A stretch of 64,000 bases of DNA, taken from Akkermansia muciniphila (GTDB taxonomy: Bacteria > Verrucomicrobiota > Verrucomicrobiia > Opitutales > Opitutaceae). Each line of letters opens with the position of its first letter. The stretch's first letter is position 1. The notes beneath the pieces are model-generated. The model was not told the DNA's origin and did no database searches. It saw only the letters and a program-made list of their open reading frames with translations. Shown piece after piece: positions 34,442 to 42,997 of this stretch. The stretch lies in contig CAMCZZ010000002.1 of NCBI GenBank assembly GCA_945888375.1, forward strand, positions 186,001 through 250,000, given 5' to 3'. The translations under genes and the position numbers were made by a program.

Positions 34442-35077
34442 ATGACTACCGCAGTGAAGGTGAATACGGAGGTGCCGGCGGGTTTTGCCCCGCCGGTGCG
34501 GCCGCGCATCCTGATCCTCAACGCCGCTTTGGCGGGGGCGGAGGGCAACACCGCCCGCTGGCTCGAGCGGGCGAGGGCCGCGTTCTCAGCCGAGGCTGAG
34601 CTCGACGAAGCGGTGCTCGCCGGGCCGGAGGCGGAGACCTTTGCGAGTCTGGAAGCGAGGTTGCGGGCGGCGGACGGGTTTTGGTTTGCCACCGGCACGC
34701 ACTGGGATGGGTGGAGCTCCCCGTTGCAGCGTTTTCTCGAGGATGCCACTCCGGCCGAGTGCACGGAACTCTGGCTGGGCAAGCCGGCGGCGGTGCTCGT
34801 CACCGAGCACAGCACGGGCGGCAAGGGCGTGCTTTCGCGGTTGCAGGGCGTGTTGGTGACGCTGGGTTGCGCGATCCCGCCTTGCTCGGGTCTCGTGCTG
34901 GCATGGAGCGCCTTGCTCGCCCGGCGGCACGAGGCGGAGGCGGCGGAGGATTTTTGGGGTGCGGATGACCTTGGCGTGGTTGCGCACAACCTAGTTTTGG
35001 CGGCCGGGCGGCGGCGGACTGACTGGCGCGTATGGCCGGTCGACCGGCGGGACTTCAAGCGCGTGTGGGCGGAGTAG
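34442..35077 (+). CDS. Flavodoxin-fold protein (NADPH-dependent FMN reductase-like)
   Basis: A 211-residue protein resembling flavodoxin-like quinone reductases: an alpha/beta start RPRILILNAALAGAEGNTARWL with a Gly/Asn/Thr-containing phosphate loop, an ADGFWFATGTHWDGWSSPLQ segment in the position of the loop binding the flavin ring, then a KPAAVLVTEHSTGGKGVLS strand-turn. About 20 residues of disordered N-terminus precede it. The usual T-P-x-Y motif is replaced by T-G-T-H-W. Electron donor and substrate unknown. Divergent from the oxidoreductase module (169-bp gap) and overlapping the 3' end of oleD by 23 bp. Confidence 0.72.
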   Translation: MTTAVKVNTEVPAGFAPPVRPRILILNAALAGAEGNTARWLERARAAFSAEAELDEAVLAGPEAETFASLEARLRAADGFWFATGTHWDGWSSPLQRFLEDATPAECTELWLGKPAAVLVTEHSTGGKGVLSRLQGVLVTLGCAIPPCSGLVLAWSALLARRHEAEAAEDFWGADDLGVVAHNLVLAAGRRRTDWRVWPVDRRDFKRVWAE

Positions 35078-36071
35078 CGCGCAGGTGGGAGACTAGGCGG
35101 GCGGTGCCTTCGGCCATGGTCACGCGGGGAGCGTAGCCGAGGTCGCGGCGGGCGGCGTCGATGCGGAACCAGTGGTCCTTGGCCAACTCGGCGGCGATAA
35201 AGCGGGTCATGGGAGGCTCGCCGGCCAGCGGCAGCACGGCCCAGGCAGCCTCGCAGGCCGCGCCGAGCGCGGAGGCGACGGGCAGGGGCACGCGGCGGGC
35301 GGGCAAGGGGGGGCGGCCGAGGGCGAGGAGCAGGCGGTCGATCCAGTGCCAGAGATTCACCGGTTCACCGTTGGTGATGAAGTAGGCCCGGCCGCCGGCG
35401 GTGTCATGTGCGAGGGCGGCCTCGGCTTGCAGGTGGGCGTCGGCGGCGTTTTCGACGTGGACCATATCCACGCGGTTCTCACCCGAGCCGACCACGCGCA
35501 GGCGCCCCGCGGCGGCGCGGGCCAGGATGCGGGGCACCAGGTGGGGGTCGCCGATGCCCCAGATCAGGTGGGGGCGCAGCGCGCAGACCCGGAACCCGGG
35601 GGCATGGGCAGCGAGCACTTCCGCCTCGGCGATGGCCTTGGTCAGGGGGTAGGGAGAGGGGCACGATTTGGTCAGGGGAAGCGACTCGTCCGCCCCGGCG
35701 AGATCGCGGCCGTGGTAGACCACGCTCGGGGTGCTGGTGTGCACGAAGCGAGCGACCCCGGCGGCGCGGGCGGCGGCCAGCAGGGCGCGGGTGGCGAGCA
35801 CGTTATCGCGAAAAAAATCCTCATACCGGCCCCACACGCCGACGCGGGCGGCCACGTGGAACACGGTCGCGGCCCCGTGCACGGCTGCGGCGCAAACCGC
35901 CGGATCGTGTAAGGCGCCGGTGACGACGCGGATGCCCGCGGCGGCGAGGGCCGGGCGAGGGGTGCGGGAAACGATCGTCACCGGGCGGCCGGCGGCGCGC
36001 AGCCGGGCGAGCAGGTGCGAACCGAGAAAACCGGTCGCGCCGGTCATGAGCACAGGGCCGGTCGGGTTCAT
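35055..36071 (-). CDS. oleD: 2-alkyl-3-oxoalkanoate reductase-like (OleD, 3beta-HSD/SDR family)
   Basis: A 338-residue extended short-chain dehydrogenase from the ATG at 36071. The NADP loop MTGATGFLGSHLL is at the N-terminus; VVFHVAARVGVWGRYEDF (about 73-90), the active-site TSTPSVVYHG with Ser, and the Y-x-x-x-K in SPYPLTKAIAE are intact. Member of the 3beta-hydroxysteroid dehydrogenase/OleD group, which in olefin synthesis reduces 2-alkyl-3-keto acids to hydroxy acids. Assigned OleD chiefly because its ATG overlaps the stop of the adjacent oleC (ATGA at 36068-36071). OleA and OleB are not in the window. Confidence 0.83.
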   Translation of the reverse strand: MNPTGPVLMTGATGFLGSHLLARLRAAGRPVTIVSRTPRPALAAAGIRVVTGALHDPAVCAAAVHGAATVFHVAARVGVWGRYEDFFRDNVLATRALLAAARAAGVARFVHTSTPSVVYHGRDLAGADESLPLTKSCPSPYPLTKAIAEAEVLAAHAPGFRVCALRPHLIWGIGDPHLVPRILARAAAGRLRVVGSGENRVDMVHVENAADAHLQAEAALAHDTAGGRAYFITNGEPVNLWHWIDRLLLALGRPPLPARRVPLPVASALGAACEAAWAVLPLAGEPPMTRFIAAELAKDHWFRIDAARRDLGYAPRVTMAEGTARLVSHLRATPPTRA

Positions 36072-37741
36072 CGCTTGGGGTCTGATTCGAAGCCGGTCGC
36101 GCCTTGGTCGACCCAGTTGGCCAGCGCGAGGCGGTGGATTTTTGCGTTGTGGCGCACGTCCACCGGGAAGGCGGGGTGGAAGTAGAAGGCTTTTATCTGG
36201 GTCGTGCGTTCGTGACGCTGGGCGAGTTGGCGCAGGTCGCGAGCGAGGCGGCGGCACTCGACGCTATTGGATACGATTTTCGGATTTATGGGCTCGGCGA
36301 CCAGGCAGGGCCGCTGGCGGCCGGGGGCGCCCGAGCCGATCAGGGCGACGCGACGGATTTCCGGATGGGAATCGAACAAGGGCTCGATCTGCGCCGGGTA
36401 TAGCGGCCCGCGCACGGTCTGCACGGTCTCGGCTTTGCGGCCGACAAACCAGAGGCGGCCTGCGGCATCCAGATAACCAAGGTCGCCAAGGCGGTGGAAA
36501 ATCACGCCGGCGGGCGCGGGTATCTTGGCTGCGGCGGTGGCCTCGGGCAGCGCGTCGTAATCGAGCGTCACGGTGGGGCCGGCGACGATGATTTCGCCTA
36601 TTTCTCCCGGGGGCAGTTCGACGGCGTCGGTGAGGGCGGCGACGGGGCCGTCTACCGGGGCGATGATTTTAACGGTATTGCCGTCGAGCACCCGGCCGGC
36701 GCAAGAGCCAGCTCCGGCGCGGGTGGCGCGGGCGGTGCCGCCTGCCACTTCGGCGGCGGAGAGGGTGGCGACGGGCAGGGCCTCGGTGGCGCCGTAGGGG
36801 CTGTGGAGGCGGCCGTTTGGCAGGAGGGTGGAGAGGGATTCCCATAGCCAGGGCGGCACGGGTGCACCGGCGCAGAGCACGCGGCGGAGGGTGGGAAAGC
36901 TGAGGCCGGCACGATGGCCGTGGATGGCGAGATTGCCCCAAAGGGTGGGTGAGCCGAATGACATGGTCACGTTCTCCTGCACGATAGCCTGGGCGAGCTT
37001 AGCAGGGTCAGCGTGGCTCGGGCGGGAGGGGTCCAGTTCCGGCACGATGCTGGTGAGCCCGAGGGCCGGTGCGAACAGGGCGAAAAGCGGCAGCAGCGGC
37101 AGGTCGATCTCGCCGGGCTCGATGCCGTAGGTGTCGCGGATCATGTTCACTTGGGCGTCGAACTGGCCGTGGGTGTAGCGAACGCCTTTGGGCGCCCCGG
37201 TCGAACCGCTGGTGAACAAGATCGCGGCGGAGTCGCCGGGTGCTCGCGGGAGGGCTTCGGGAGCGGAGGCCGGGCGGACTGCGCCCGGAGCGGTCAGGCG
37301 GGCGGTGGCGGTGCCGGAGACCGCAACGCGGATTTCCACCGAGCGGAACGAGTCGCGAAACAGCCAGGACGCGAGGCGGGCGGCGGGTATGCCGACCAGG
37401 GCGCGGGGCCGGCTGCGGGCGACGCAGCGCAGGAAGTTTTTCCGGCCCATGCCGGGGTCGATCACCACGGGCAGGGCGCCGAGCTCAAACAGGGCGAATA
37501 CCGTCGCGAGCAGCGGCAAGCCTTGGCGCACCATTACGAGGGCGCGGTCCCCGGGACGGAGGCCGGCGGCGGCGAGGCGGGTGCGTTGGGCGGCGACCTC
37601 GGCGGACAGCTCGGCGTAGGATAGGGCGAGGTAGTCGATGCGGCCTGCGCGGCGTCCACGGGGGATTTTCACCGCAACCTGCCGAGGGTAAGAGGCGGCG
37701 TGGGTGGCGAGGTGGCGGGCGATATTGGCGGAGGCGGTCAT
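36068..37741 (-). CDS. oleC: AMP-dependent ligase OleC (beta-lactone synthetase type)
   Basis: A 557-residue adenylate-forming enzyme from the ATG at 37741. AMP-binding motifs: SAAILFTSGSTGAPKGVRYT (P-loop), then IDLPLLPLFALFAPALGL (typical of the OleC subgroup rather than acyl-CoA synthetases), LHSPYGATEALPV (A5), GDLGYLDAAGRLWFVGRK (A7/A8), and a C-terminal lysine in DVRHNAKIHR. OleC enzymes activate 2-alkyl-3-hydroxy acids and close them to beta-lactones, a precursor of long-chain olefins. Overlaps oleD by 4 bp. An intrinsic terminator ends 14 bp upstream of its ATG. Confidence 0.86.
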   Translation of the reverse strand: MTASANIARHLATHAASYPRQVAVKIPRGRRAGRIDYLALSYAELSAEVAAQRTRLAAAGLRPGDRALVMVRQGLPLLATVFALFELGALPVVIDPGMGRKNFLRCVARSRPRALVGIPAARLASWLFRDSFRSVEIRVAVSGTATARLTAPGAVRPASAPEALPRAPGDSAAILFTSGSTGAPKGVRYTHGQFDAQVNMIRDTYGIEPGEIDLPLLPLFALFAPALGLTSIVPELDPSRPSHADPAKLAQAIVQENVTMSFGSPTLWGNLAIHGHRAGLSFPTLRRVLCAGAPVPPWLWESLSTLLPNGRLHSPYGATEALPVATLSAAEVAGGTARATRAGAGSCAGRVLDGNTVKIIAPVDGPVAALTDAVELPPGEIGEIIVAGPTVTLDYDALPEATAAAKIPAPAGVIFHRLGDLGYLDAAGRLWFVGRKAETVQTVRGPLYPAQIEPLFDSHPEIRRVALIGSGAPGRQRPCLVAEPINPKIVSNSVECRRLARDLRQLAQRHERTTQIKAFYFHPAFPVDVRHNAKIHRLALANWVDQGATGFESDPKR

Positions 37742-37754
37742 GGGAGACGGGCGC

Positions 37755-37783
37755 AAAAAAACCGCGCCCAGACTTGGGCGCGG
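37755..37783 (-). terminator. Intrinsic terminator upstream of oleC
   Basis: On the minus strand: a perfect 9-bp stem (CCGCGCCCA / TGGGCGCGG, 37762-37783) with a 4-nt loop, directly followed by seven T residues (37755-37761). It is a textbook intrinsic terminator for the lipoprotein gene at 37810-38067 and ends only 14 bp before the oleC ATG. Confidence 0.85.
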
Positions 37784-37809
37784 CGACGGGGTGAGGCCGG
37801 CCGTTCGAC

Positions 37810-38067
37810 TCAGTAGTCGTTGGTGCTGAAGGCCCCCCAGGCGAATTTCACCTGGGTGCCGGACACGTCGCCGGCGTTACCGATGAGCTCGTTGCTGTTG
37901 CCGTCGATGCTGGTGATCGGGGCCGGCTGGTAGGCTCCACGGGTGATTTCAACCAGGCCGAAGAGGTAGCTGGAATGGGTGATACGGCCGGAGGTCTGAT
38001 GGGCGCAACCGCTCAAGCTGGCGGCGGCGATGAGGAGGGAGAGGGGCAGGATGGCCTTCTTGTTCAT
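37810..38067 (-). CDS. Small lipoprotein
   Basis: An 85-residue protein from the ATG at 38067. The N-terminus is a lipoprotein signal: two Lys, hydrophobic core ILPLSLLIAAASLSGC, lipobox L-S-G-C with Cys near residue 20. The mature part is short and Gly/Asn-rich and contains SSYLFGLVEITRGAYQP, which loosely resembles TRL-like lipoproteins; I do not claim the family. It has its own terminator downstream, so it is a separate transcription unit from oleC although on the same strand. Confidence 0.75.
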   Translation of the reverse strand: MNKKAILPLSLLIAAASLSGCAHQTSGRITHSSYLFGLVEITRGAYQPAPITSIDGNSNELIGNAGDVSGTQVKFAWGAFSTNDY

Positions 38068-38132
38068 AGGGGAGGGATGGGGAATGACTGCGCCGGACGG
38101 GTTTGGCAAGCTCGGGCTCGGATAGCGTGCCC

Positions 38133-39554
38133 TCAGGCCGGGCTGGCGGCGGGCGGGGTGATTTGCAGGTCAGGGGAGTCGCGCAACAGGTCGGCCTGCC
38201 AGGGCAGGAGGATGTGGTCGAGGCTGGCGGGGTCGCGGCAGAGCGTCACGAGGGTGCTGCGCGGCGCGATCAGGGTGGCATCGAGGCCAACGCGTTGGGC
38301 GGCGGCATCACGATGGGCCTTGATGCGATCCTGACGTTCAATTTCGGCCAGGGTGAGGTGGATACGCTCGGTGCGCGGCCGGCGGGGCAGGGTGGTGGGG
38401 TCGCGGCCGAGGCCTTCGCGCAGGGCGGCGGCGAGACTGGGCGCGAGGCGGGGCTGGCGTTTGCCGAGGTTTACTTGCGCGAGCACGGACTCGGCGGAGT
38501 CGCCTTCCTCGATGGCGAGGGCGATATTCACCAGGAGGTCGTTGTTGCAGACTTTGAACGGCGGGGTGTCCAGATCCTCCGCCCAGCGTTCACGCCAGTG
38601 CCAGACGGCGTGCAACACCGATAGTCCGCGGCCCCGGAGGCGGTCGGCGGGGCCGACGCGCCAGGCCGTCTCCTCGTCGCGGGGGAAGCCGGTGAGACCG
38701 CTCTCGATCTGGCGGCGACACTGCTGATCGAGCCATTCTAGGCGGTCGAGCGCGGCGAGCTCGCGGGTGAGCAGGTCGCGTAGCGCGGGCAGGTGCCAGA
38801 CGTCGAGCGCGGCGTAGTCGAGCAGCTTGGGTGTGAGCGGGCGTTTGGACCAGTTGGCTTTCTGGCCGGACTTGTCGAGTTGGAGGCCGAAGTGTTGCTC
38901 CAGCAGGGCGCCGAGGCCGACGCGGGGGCGGTTGAGCAACTGCGCGGCGAGCATGGTGTCGAACAGGCTGCGCGGGCGAAAGCGGCAAAAATCGTGCAGC
39001 AGGCGGATGTCGAAATCGCTCCCGTGCATGATGAGGTGCTTGGTCGCGAGGCGCTCCCAAAGTGGCTCGAGGGGCAGCGGCGTCATCAGGTCCACGAGGA
39101 ACACCTCGCCGTCCACCAGGAACTGGAGGAGGCACACGCGGGTGCGGTAGTGGAACATATTGTCCGCCTCGGTATCCATCGCGAGTTCGTCCACGCGGTC
39201 GAGTGCGGTGTAAAGGGGCGCGAGGCCGGCCGGGTTATCGATCAGCGTAAAGTGCGGGGGGCGTTCGCCGGACGTGGCGGAGGCGGTGCGGACCGGCGAG
39301 GGGGCGGCGGGCGCCATCGTGGCGCGGGGTCTGGCGGGTGAGGGGGCGGCGGGCGCACTGGCTGGCGGGCGGGGAACGGGAGGGGGGGGCTCACTTAGGG
39401 TGAGCTGGGCGGGGTCATCAGGCGCACGGCGGCGGTTACGCGACCGGGGCCGCCGTCCGGAGCGTGGCTTTGCCGGTGCGGGCTGGGGGGTGTCATCGCC
39501 GGGATCAGCGGCGGAGTCTTGACGGGAGAAAAGGGAGAGCAGGCGCTTGAGCAT
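38133..39554 (-). CDS. rnd: Ribonuclease D with a basic, Pro/Ala-rich N-terminal extension
   Basis: A 473-residue 3'-5' exoribonuclease from the ATG at 39554. The DEDDy active site is visible: ELAMDTEADNMF (D127, E129), HGSDFDIRLLHD (second Asp) and LDYAALDVWHLPAL (Tyr and third Asp). An HRDC-type region follows (around residues 330-410). RNase D trims tRNA 3' ends and other stable RNAs. Residues 1-100 form an extension rich in Arg, Pro and Ala (RSGRRPRSRNRRRAP, then PPPPVPRPP) that RNase D normally lacks; it may bind RNA or be disordered. Divergent from queC, with a 151-bp gap. Confidence 0.88.
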   Translation of the reverse strand: MLKRLLSLFSRQDSAADPGDDTPQPAPAKPRSGRRPRSRNRRRAPDDPAQLTLSEPPPPVPRPPASAPAAPSPARPRATMAPAAPSPVRTASATSGERPPHFTLIDNPAGLAPLYTALDRVDELAMDTEADNMFHYRTRVCLLQFLVDGEVFLVDLMTPLPLEPLWERLATKHLIMHGSDFDIRLLHDFCRFRPRSLFDTMLAAQLLNRPRVGLGALLEQHFGLQLDKSGQKANWSKRPLTPKLLDYAALDVWHLPALRDLLTRELAALDRLEWLDQQCRRQIESGLTGFPRDEETAWRVGPADRLRGRGLSVLHAVWHWRERWAEDLDTPPFKVCNNDLLVNIALAIEEGDSAESVLAQVNLGKRQPRLAPSLAAALREGLGRDPTTLPRRPRTERIHLTLAEIERQDRIKAHRDAAAQRVGLDATLIAPRSTLVTLCRDPASLDHILLPWQADLLRDSPDLQITPPAASPA

Positions 39555-39705
39555 CGGGTGCCTCGCGGCGGGGGCGCGTGGAGCGCGCTTGCGGCGAGGC
39601 TGGGCGCAGCAGAAGCGAGCCGGCGGACGGAAGGAAGGATGAAAAACGGCCGGCTGGGCGGGATTGCTTCCGGGCGGGGGCAGGGTCACGTTGGCCTAAA
39701 ATATC

Positions 39706-40410
39706 ATGAAGGTCGTCGTCCTATGTTCTGGCGGGATGGATTCGGTGGCGGCGCTCCACTGGGCGGCGCGCGAGCACGTGGTTGTGGCGGCGATCAGTTT
39801 TGACTACGGTGCGAAGCATTCGGCGCGCGAGTTACCCATGGCGGCGGCGCAGGCGGCCTTGCTGGGGGTGCGACACGAGATTGTGGCGATGGACTTCGTG
39901 GACCGCCTCTTTTCCTCGGCGCTGCTGCATTCGGGCGGGGAGATCCCCGAGGGCCATTACGAGGCGGACAACATGAAGCAGACGGTGGTGCCGTTTCGGA
40001 ATGCGGTCTTCCTCAGCATCGCGGGTGGTTTTGCGGAGAGCGCCGGGGCGGAGGCGCTGGTCATCGGCGCGCACGGTGGCGACCACGCCATCTATCCGGA
40101 TTGCCGCGAGGAGTTCATGGCCGCGATGGGCGAGGCGATGCGGCTCGGCACCTATGCGGGGGTGCGTTTGTTGCGGCCTTTTATCGCCCTCAGCAAGGGC
40201 GGGATCGCGGCCGAGGGCGCCCGGCTGGGAGTGGACTTTGCCCGCACTTGGTCATGCTACAAGGGCGGTGTCCGGCATTGCGGGCGTTGCGGCACCTGCG
40301 TGGAGCGCCGCGAGGCTTTTCTCGAGGCCGGAGTGGCGGACCCGACTGACTACGTCGAAACCGGCCCGCTGCCGGCGGCGCCGGGGGTGCGGGAGGAGGG
40401 CGCGTGCTGA
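39706..40410 (+). CDS. queC: 7-cyano-7-deazaguanine synthase
   Basis: A 234-residue ATP-dependent enzyme that converts CDG to preQ0 in queuosine synthesis. PP-loop SGGMDS at residues 8-13, VIGAHGGDHAIYPDCR (about 125-140), and the zinc cysteines in SCYKGGVRHCGRCGTCVERREAF near the C-terminus. Length is typical. No clear Shine-Dalgarno; ATG at 39706. Its stop overlaps the downstream queE, whose GTG lies at 40404, so the two are translationally coupled. No queD or preQ1 riboswitch was recognised next to it. Confidence 0.94.
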   Translation: MKVVVLCSGGMDSVAALHWAAREHVVVAAISFDYGAKHSARELPMAAAQAALLGVRHEIVAMDFVDRLFSSALLHSGGEIPEGHYEADNMKQTVVPFRNAVFLSIAGGFAESAGAEALVIGAHGGDHAIYPDCREEFMAAMGEAMRLGTYAGVRLLRPFIALSKGGIAAEGARLGVDFARTWSCYKGGVRHCGRCGTCVERREAFLEAGVADPTDYVETGPLPAAPGVREEGAC

Positions 40411-41114
40411 TCGCGGAGACCTTTTATTCCATCCAAGGCGAAGGCGTCCTGGCGGGTGTGCCGTCGTTTTTTATCCGCACCAGTGGCTGTAATCTACGCT
40501 GTGCCTGGTGTGATACCCCCTACGCCTCCTGGCGGCCCGAGGGGGTGGAGCGGACGGTGGATGCGTTGGTGGCGGAGGCTCGGGCTTGGACGGGGCGGCA
40601 CGTCGTGCTCACGGGGGGGGAACCCATGATTGCCCCGGAGCTGCCGGCGCTGGCGGCGGGGCTGCGCGAGGCGGGTTTCCATATCACGATCGAGACGGCG
40701 GGCACGCTTCCGCCGCCCCCTGGTTTGGCCTGTGACCTGGCCTCTATCTCGCCCAAGCTGGCCAACTCCACCCCGACGCCGGAGCGAGCCGGGGTGGGCT
40801 GGGTGGCGCGGCATGAGGCGACGCGCTGGCGACCGGATGTGATCCGGGCGTGGCTGGCGGGGGGCCACGGGTTTCAGCTGAAGTTTGTGGCGGCGGAGCC
40901 GGCGGATCTCGCCGAGGTCGCGGCGCGGGTGGAGGAACTGGCGGCGGGCGGGGCGGCGATCCCTCCTCATCAGGTCTTGCTCATGCCCGAGGGGACCACG
41001 CCGGAGCGGCTGCGGGCGCGGGCGGACTGGTTGGCCGAGGCCTGCAAGGAGCGTGGCTGGCGCTACGCCCACCGGCTGCATGTCGAGCTCTACGGCAACC
41101 GGAGGGGGACCTGA
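40404..41114 (+). CDS. queE: 7-carboxy-7-deazaguanine synthase (radical SAM)
   Basis: A 236-residue radical-SAM enzyme making CDG from CPH4 in queuosine/7-deazaguanine synthesis. GTG start at 40404, seven bases inside queC; this preserves the conserved N-terminus ETFYSIQGEGVLAGVPSFF. The 4Fe-4S cysteines are C29, C33 and C36 (SGCNLRCAWCDTPYA). The VVLTGGEPM block (SAM-binding GGE) and the later ASISPKLANSTP segment are intact. Shares a message with queC and, through a 1-bp gap, the ExoD-like gene. Confidence 0.94.
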   Translation: MLIAETFYSIQGEGVLAGVPSFFIRTSGCNLRCAWCDTPYASWRPEGVERTVDALVAEARAWTGRHVVLTGGEPMIAPELPALAAGLREAGFHITIETAGTLPPPPGLACDLASISPKLANSTPTPERAGVGWVARHEATRWRPDVIRAWLAGGHGFQLKFVAAEPADLAEVAARVEELAAGGAAIPPHQVLLMPEGTTPERLRARADWLAEACKERGWRYAHRLHVELYGNRRGT

Positions 41115-41115
41115 C

Positions 41116-41811
41116 GTGGCCCGCCGTCGGAGAGAACTGCGGGAGAGGGCGCGGGAGGCGTTGCGCGTCGCGCAACGCGAACTGCGCGCCCGGCCGACGG
41201 CGAAGAAGCTCTCCGAGGAGGTCGCGACGCTGCGCGATCGTTTTGCGGAGGGTCCGCTGACGCTTGGTCAGATGGTGACCGTGTTGCAGGGCCGGGCCTG
41301 GACCCTGGTCATCATGCTCCTCGCGTTGCCCTTCATCTCGCCGATTCCGTTGCCCCTGCTCTCGGTGCCCTTCGGCCTCACTATCGCGTTGATTTCGCTG
41401 CGCCTCGCGCTCGGTCAAAAACCGTGGCTGCCGGCCCGTCTTATGGGCAAACCGCTCCCGCCCGGTTTTTTTGGCGCCGTGCTCACTTTTTCCGGCAAGG
41501 TGCTGGTGGTGCTCGAGAAATTCCTGCGACCGAGGTTCTCTTGGTTGGCCGAATCGCCCGTGCTCTTGCGCTTGCATGCTCTGGCCATGCTCGGGGCGGC
41601 GCTGGTGTTGCTGCTGCCCCTGCCGGTTCCGTTTACCAACTCGTTCCCGGCCTGGATGATTCTGTTTATCGCGGGCGGTCTGCTCGAGCGCGATGGCGTG
41701 GCGATCGCCACCGGCTACGGGGTGGGCGCGGGTGGCGTGGCGTTTTTCTACTTCCTCGGCGAGGCGGCGGTGCGCCTGGCCGAGGCTGCGAAATCCTGGC
41801 TTATGCCGTGA
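41116..41811 (+). CDS. Exopolysaccharide synthesis ExoD family membrane protein
   Basis: A 231-residue protein from a GTG at 41116, 1 bp after the queE stop. It has a basic N-terminal 60 residues (RRRRELRERAREAL), then the ExoD-type region: LTLGQMVTVLQGRAWTLVIM, LALPFISPIPLPLLSVPFG and four or five hydrophobic segments up to the C-terminus. ExoD family members are linked with exopolysaccharide or alkaline tolerance in rhizobia; the mechanism is not known. Here it is at the end of queC-queE and overlaps the convergent TerC gene by 11 bp. Confidence 0.75.
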   Translation: MARRRRELRERAREALRVAQRELRARPTAKKLSEEVATLRDRFAEGPLTLGQMVTVLQGRAWTLVIMLLALPFISPIPLPLLSVPFGLTIALISLRLALGQKPWLPARLMGKPLPPGFFGAVLTFSGKVLVVLEKFLRPRFSWLAESPVLLRLHALAMLGAALVLLLPLPVPFTNSFPAWMILFIAGGLLERDGVAIATGYGVGAGGVAFFYFLGEAAVRLAEAAKSWLMP

Positions 41812-42862
41812 CGGCGGCGGGCGAGGGTTTCTTGGGAAACGCCAGGGACACGGCGACGGCGAGGGCGAGCAGGCCACCGATGATGCCGAGCGACCAGGTG
41901 ATGGGGAACTTTCCACCGAAGAGGTGGTTCAACCACACCATCTTCAGGCCTACGAAAATCAGGATGACGCCGAGGCCGTATTTCAGGGCCCAGAACTTGT
42001 GCATCACGCCGGCGAGCAGGAAAAACAGGGCGCGCAGGCCGAGGATGGCGAAGATGTTCGAGGTGAAAACGATCAGGGGCTCCTTGGTGATCGCGAAAAT
42101 GGCGGGCACGGAATCCACCGCAAACACGATATCGGTGATCTCCACGAACACTAGGCAGACGAAAAGCGGAGTGGCATGGAGCACGCCGGACTTGCGCAGG
42201 AAGAAACGCTCCCCTTCCAGCTTTGGGGTGACGGGCAGGATTTTTTTTAGCAGACGAATGACGGGGTTTTTCTCCGGCTCGATGGGTTTTTCCGGAGCAA
42301 ACAGGATCTTAAAGCCGGTCAGGACGAGAAAGCCGCCGAAGATCCAGATGACCCACTCGTATTGCATCAGCGCGGCGCCGACCGAGATAAAGAGGATGCG
42401 GAAAAGCAGCGCGCCGAGGATGCCGTAGAACAGGACCTTGTGCTGGTATCTCGAGGGGATGGCGAAGTAGCTGAAGACGACGACAAACACGAAGATGTTG
42501 TCCACCGACAGGGACTTCTCGACCACGAAGCCGGTCAGGAATTCGAGGGCGGACTGGTTGGCCAAGCGCGCGGCCTCCGCGGCGATGGCGGCCGGCTCGG
42601 TCACCCCTTGGGCGGCGAGCGCGGCAAGAAGGGGCGGATACTGGGGGAGTTTCCACTGGGCGTATTGCCAGAAGCCGTAGCCAAAAAGCAGCGCGAGGGA
42701 GATCCAGACAATGCTCCAAGTGGAGGCCTCCTTGATCGAGACGTCATGGGCTTCGCGGTGGAACACACCGAGGTCGAGCGCGAGCATGCCCAGCACGAAA
42801 AGAGTGAAAAGGCCGTAGAGCCACCAGTAGTCGGCGATGGGAAAGAGAAGGAGGTTGGTCAT
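41801..42862 (-). CDS. TerC family integral membrane protein
   Basis: A 353-residue protein with eight or nine hydrophobic segments and the TerC signature: VVEKSLSVDNIFVFVVVFSY (about 114-133) and VFVEITDIVFAVDSVPAIFA (about 240-260), each with Asp/Glu inside the membrane. Family members are linked with tellurite tolerance or Mn2+ export (Alx, MeeF/MeeY). A long cytoplasmic loop of about 45 residues, EKPIEPEKNPVIRLLKKILP and onward, sits in the middle, as in Alx. The upstream region shows no manganese (yybP-ykoY) riboswitch that I can recognise. It stands opposite the ExoD gene (11-bp overlap). Confidence 0.9.
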   Translation of the reverse strand: MTNLLLFPIADYWWLYGLFTLFVLGMLALDLGVFHREAHDVSIKEASTWSIVWISLALLFGYGFWQYAQWKLPQYPPLLAALAAQGVTEPAAIAAEAARLANQSALEFLTGFVVEKSLSVDNIFVFVVVFSYFAIPSRYQHKVLFYGILGALLFRILFISVGAALMQYEWVIWIFGGFLVLTGFKILFAPEKPIEPEKNPVIRLLKKILPVTPKLEGERFFLRKSGVLHATPLFVCLVFVEITDIVFAVDSVPAIFAITKEPLIVFTSNIFAILGLRALFFLLAGVMHKFWALKYGLGVILIFVGLKMVWLNHLFGGKFPITWSLGIIGGLLALAVAVSLAFPKKPSPAAVTA

Positions 42863-42997
42863 GGGTTTTGAATCGAGAAATTAAACAAACGGAGGCCGGG
42901 CCGCGGACAAGCTTGGGTGGCCGGTTTGGAAAATGGGCCCCGGATTCCAACCGTGGGGCGGGGTTGCGGCAGCGCCCGCGTCGCTCACTATGGGGCC

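Noticed and set aside
39555-39705. preQ1 riboswitch upstream of queC
   Set aside because: No short pseudoknot-type motif (CTGGGTAGC / A-rich tail) is seen; the gap is GC-rich without matching words.
42863-42997. Manganese (yybP-ykoY) riboswitch upstream of the terC-family gene
   Set aside because: I looked for the conserved stem and GGGGAGTAG-type motif on the minus strand and did not find them.
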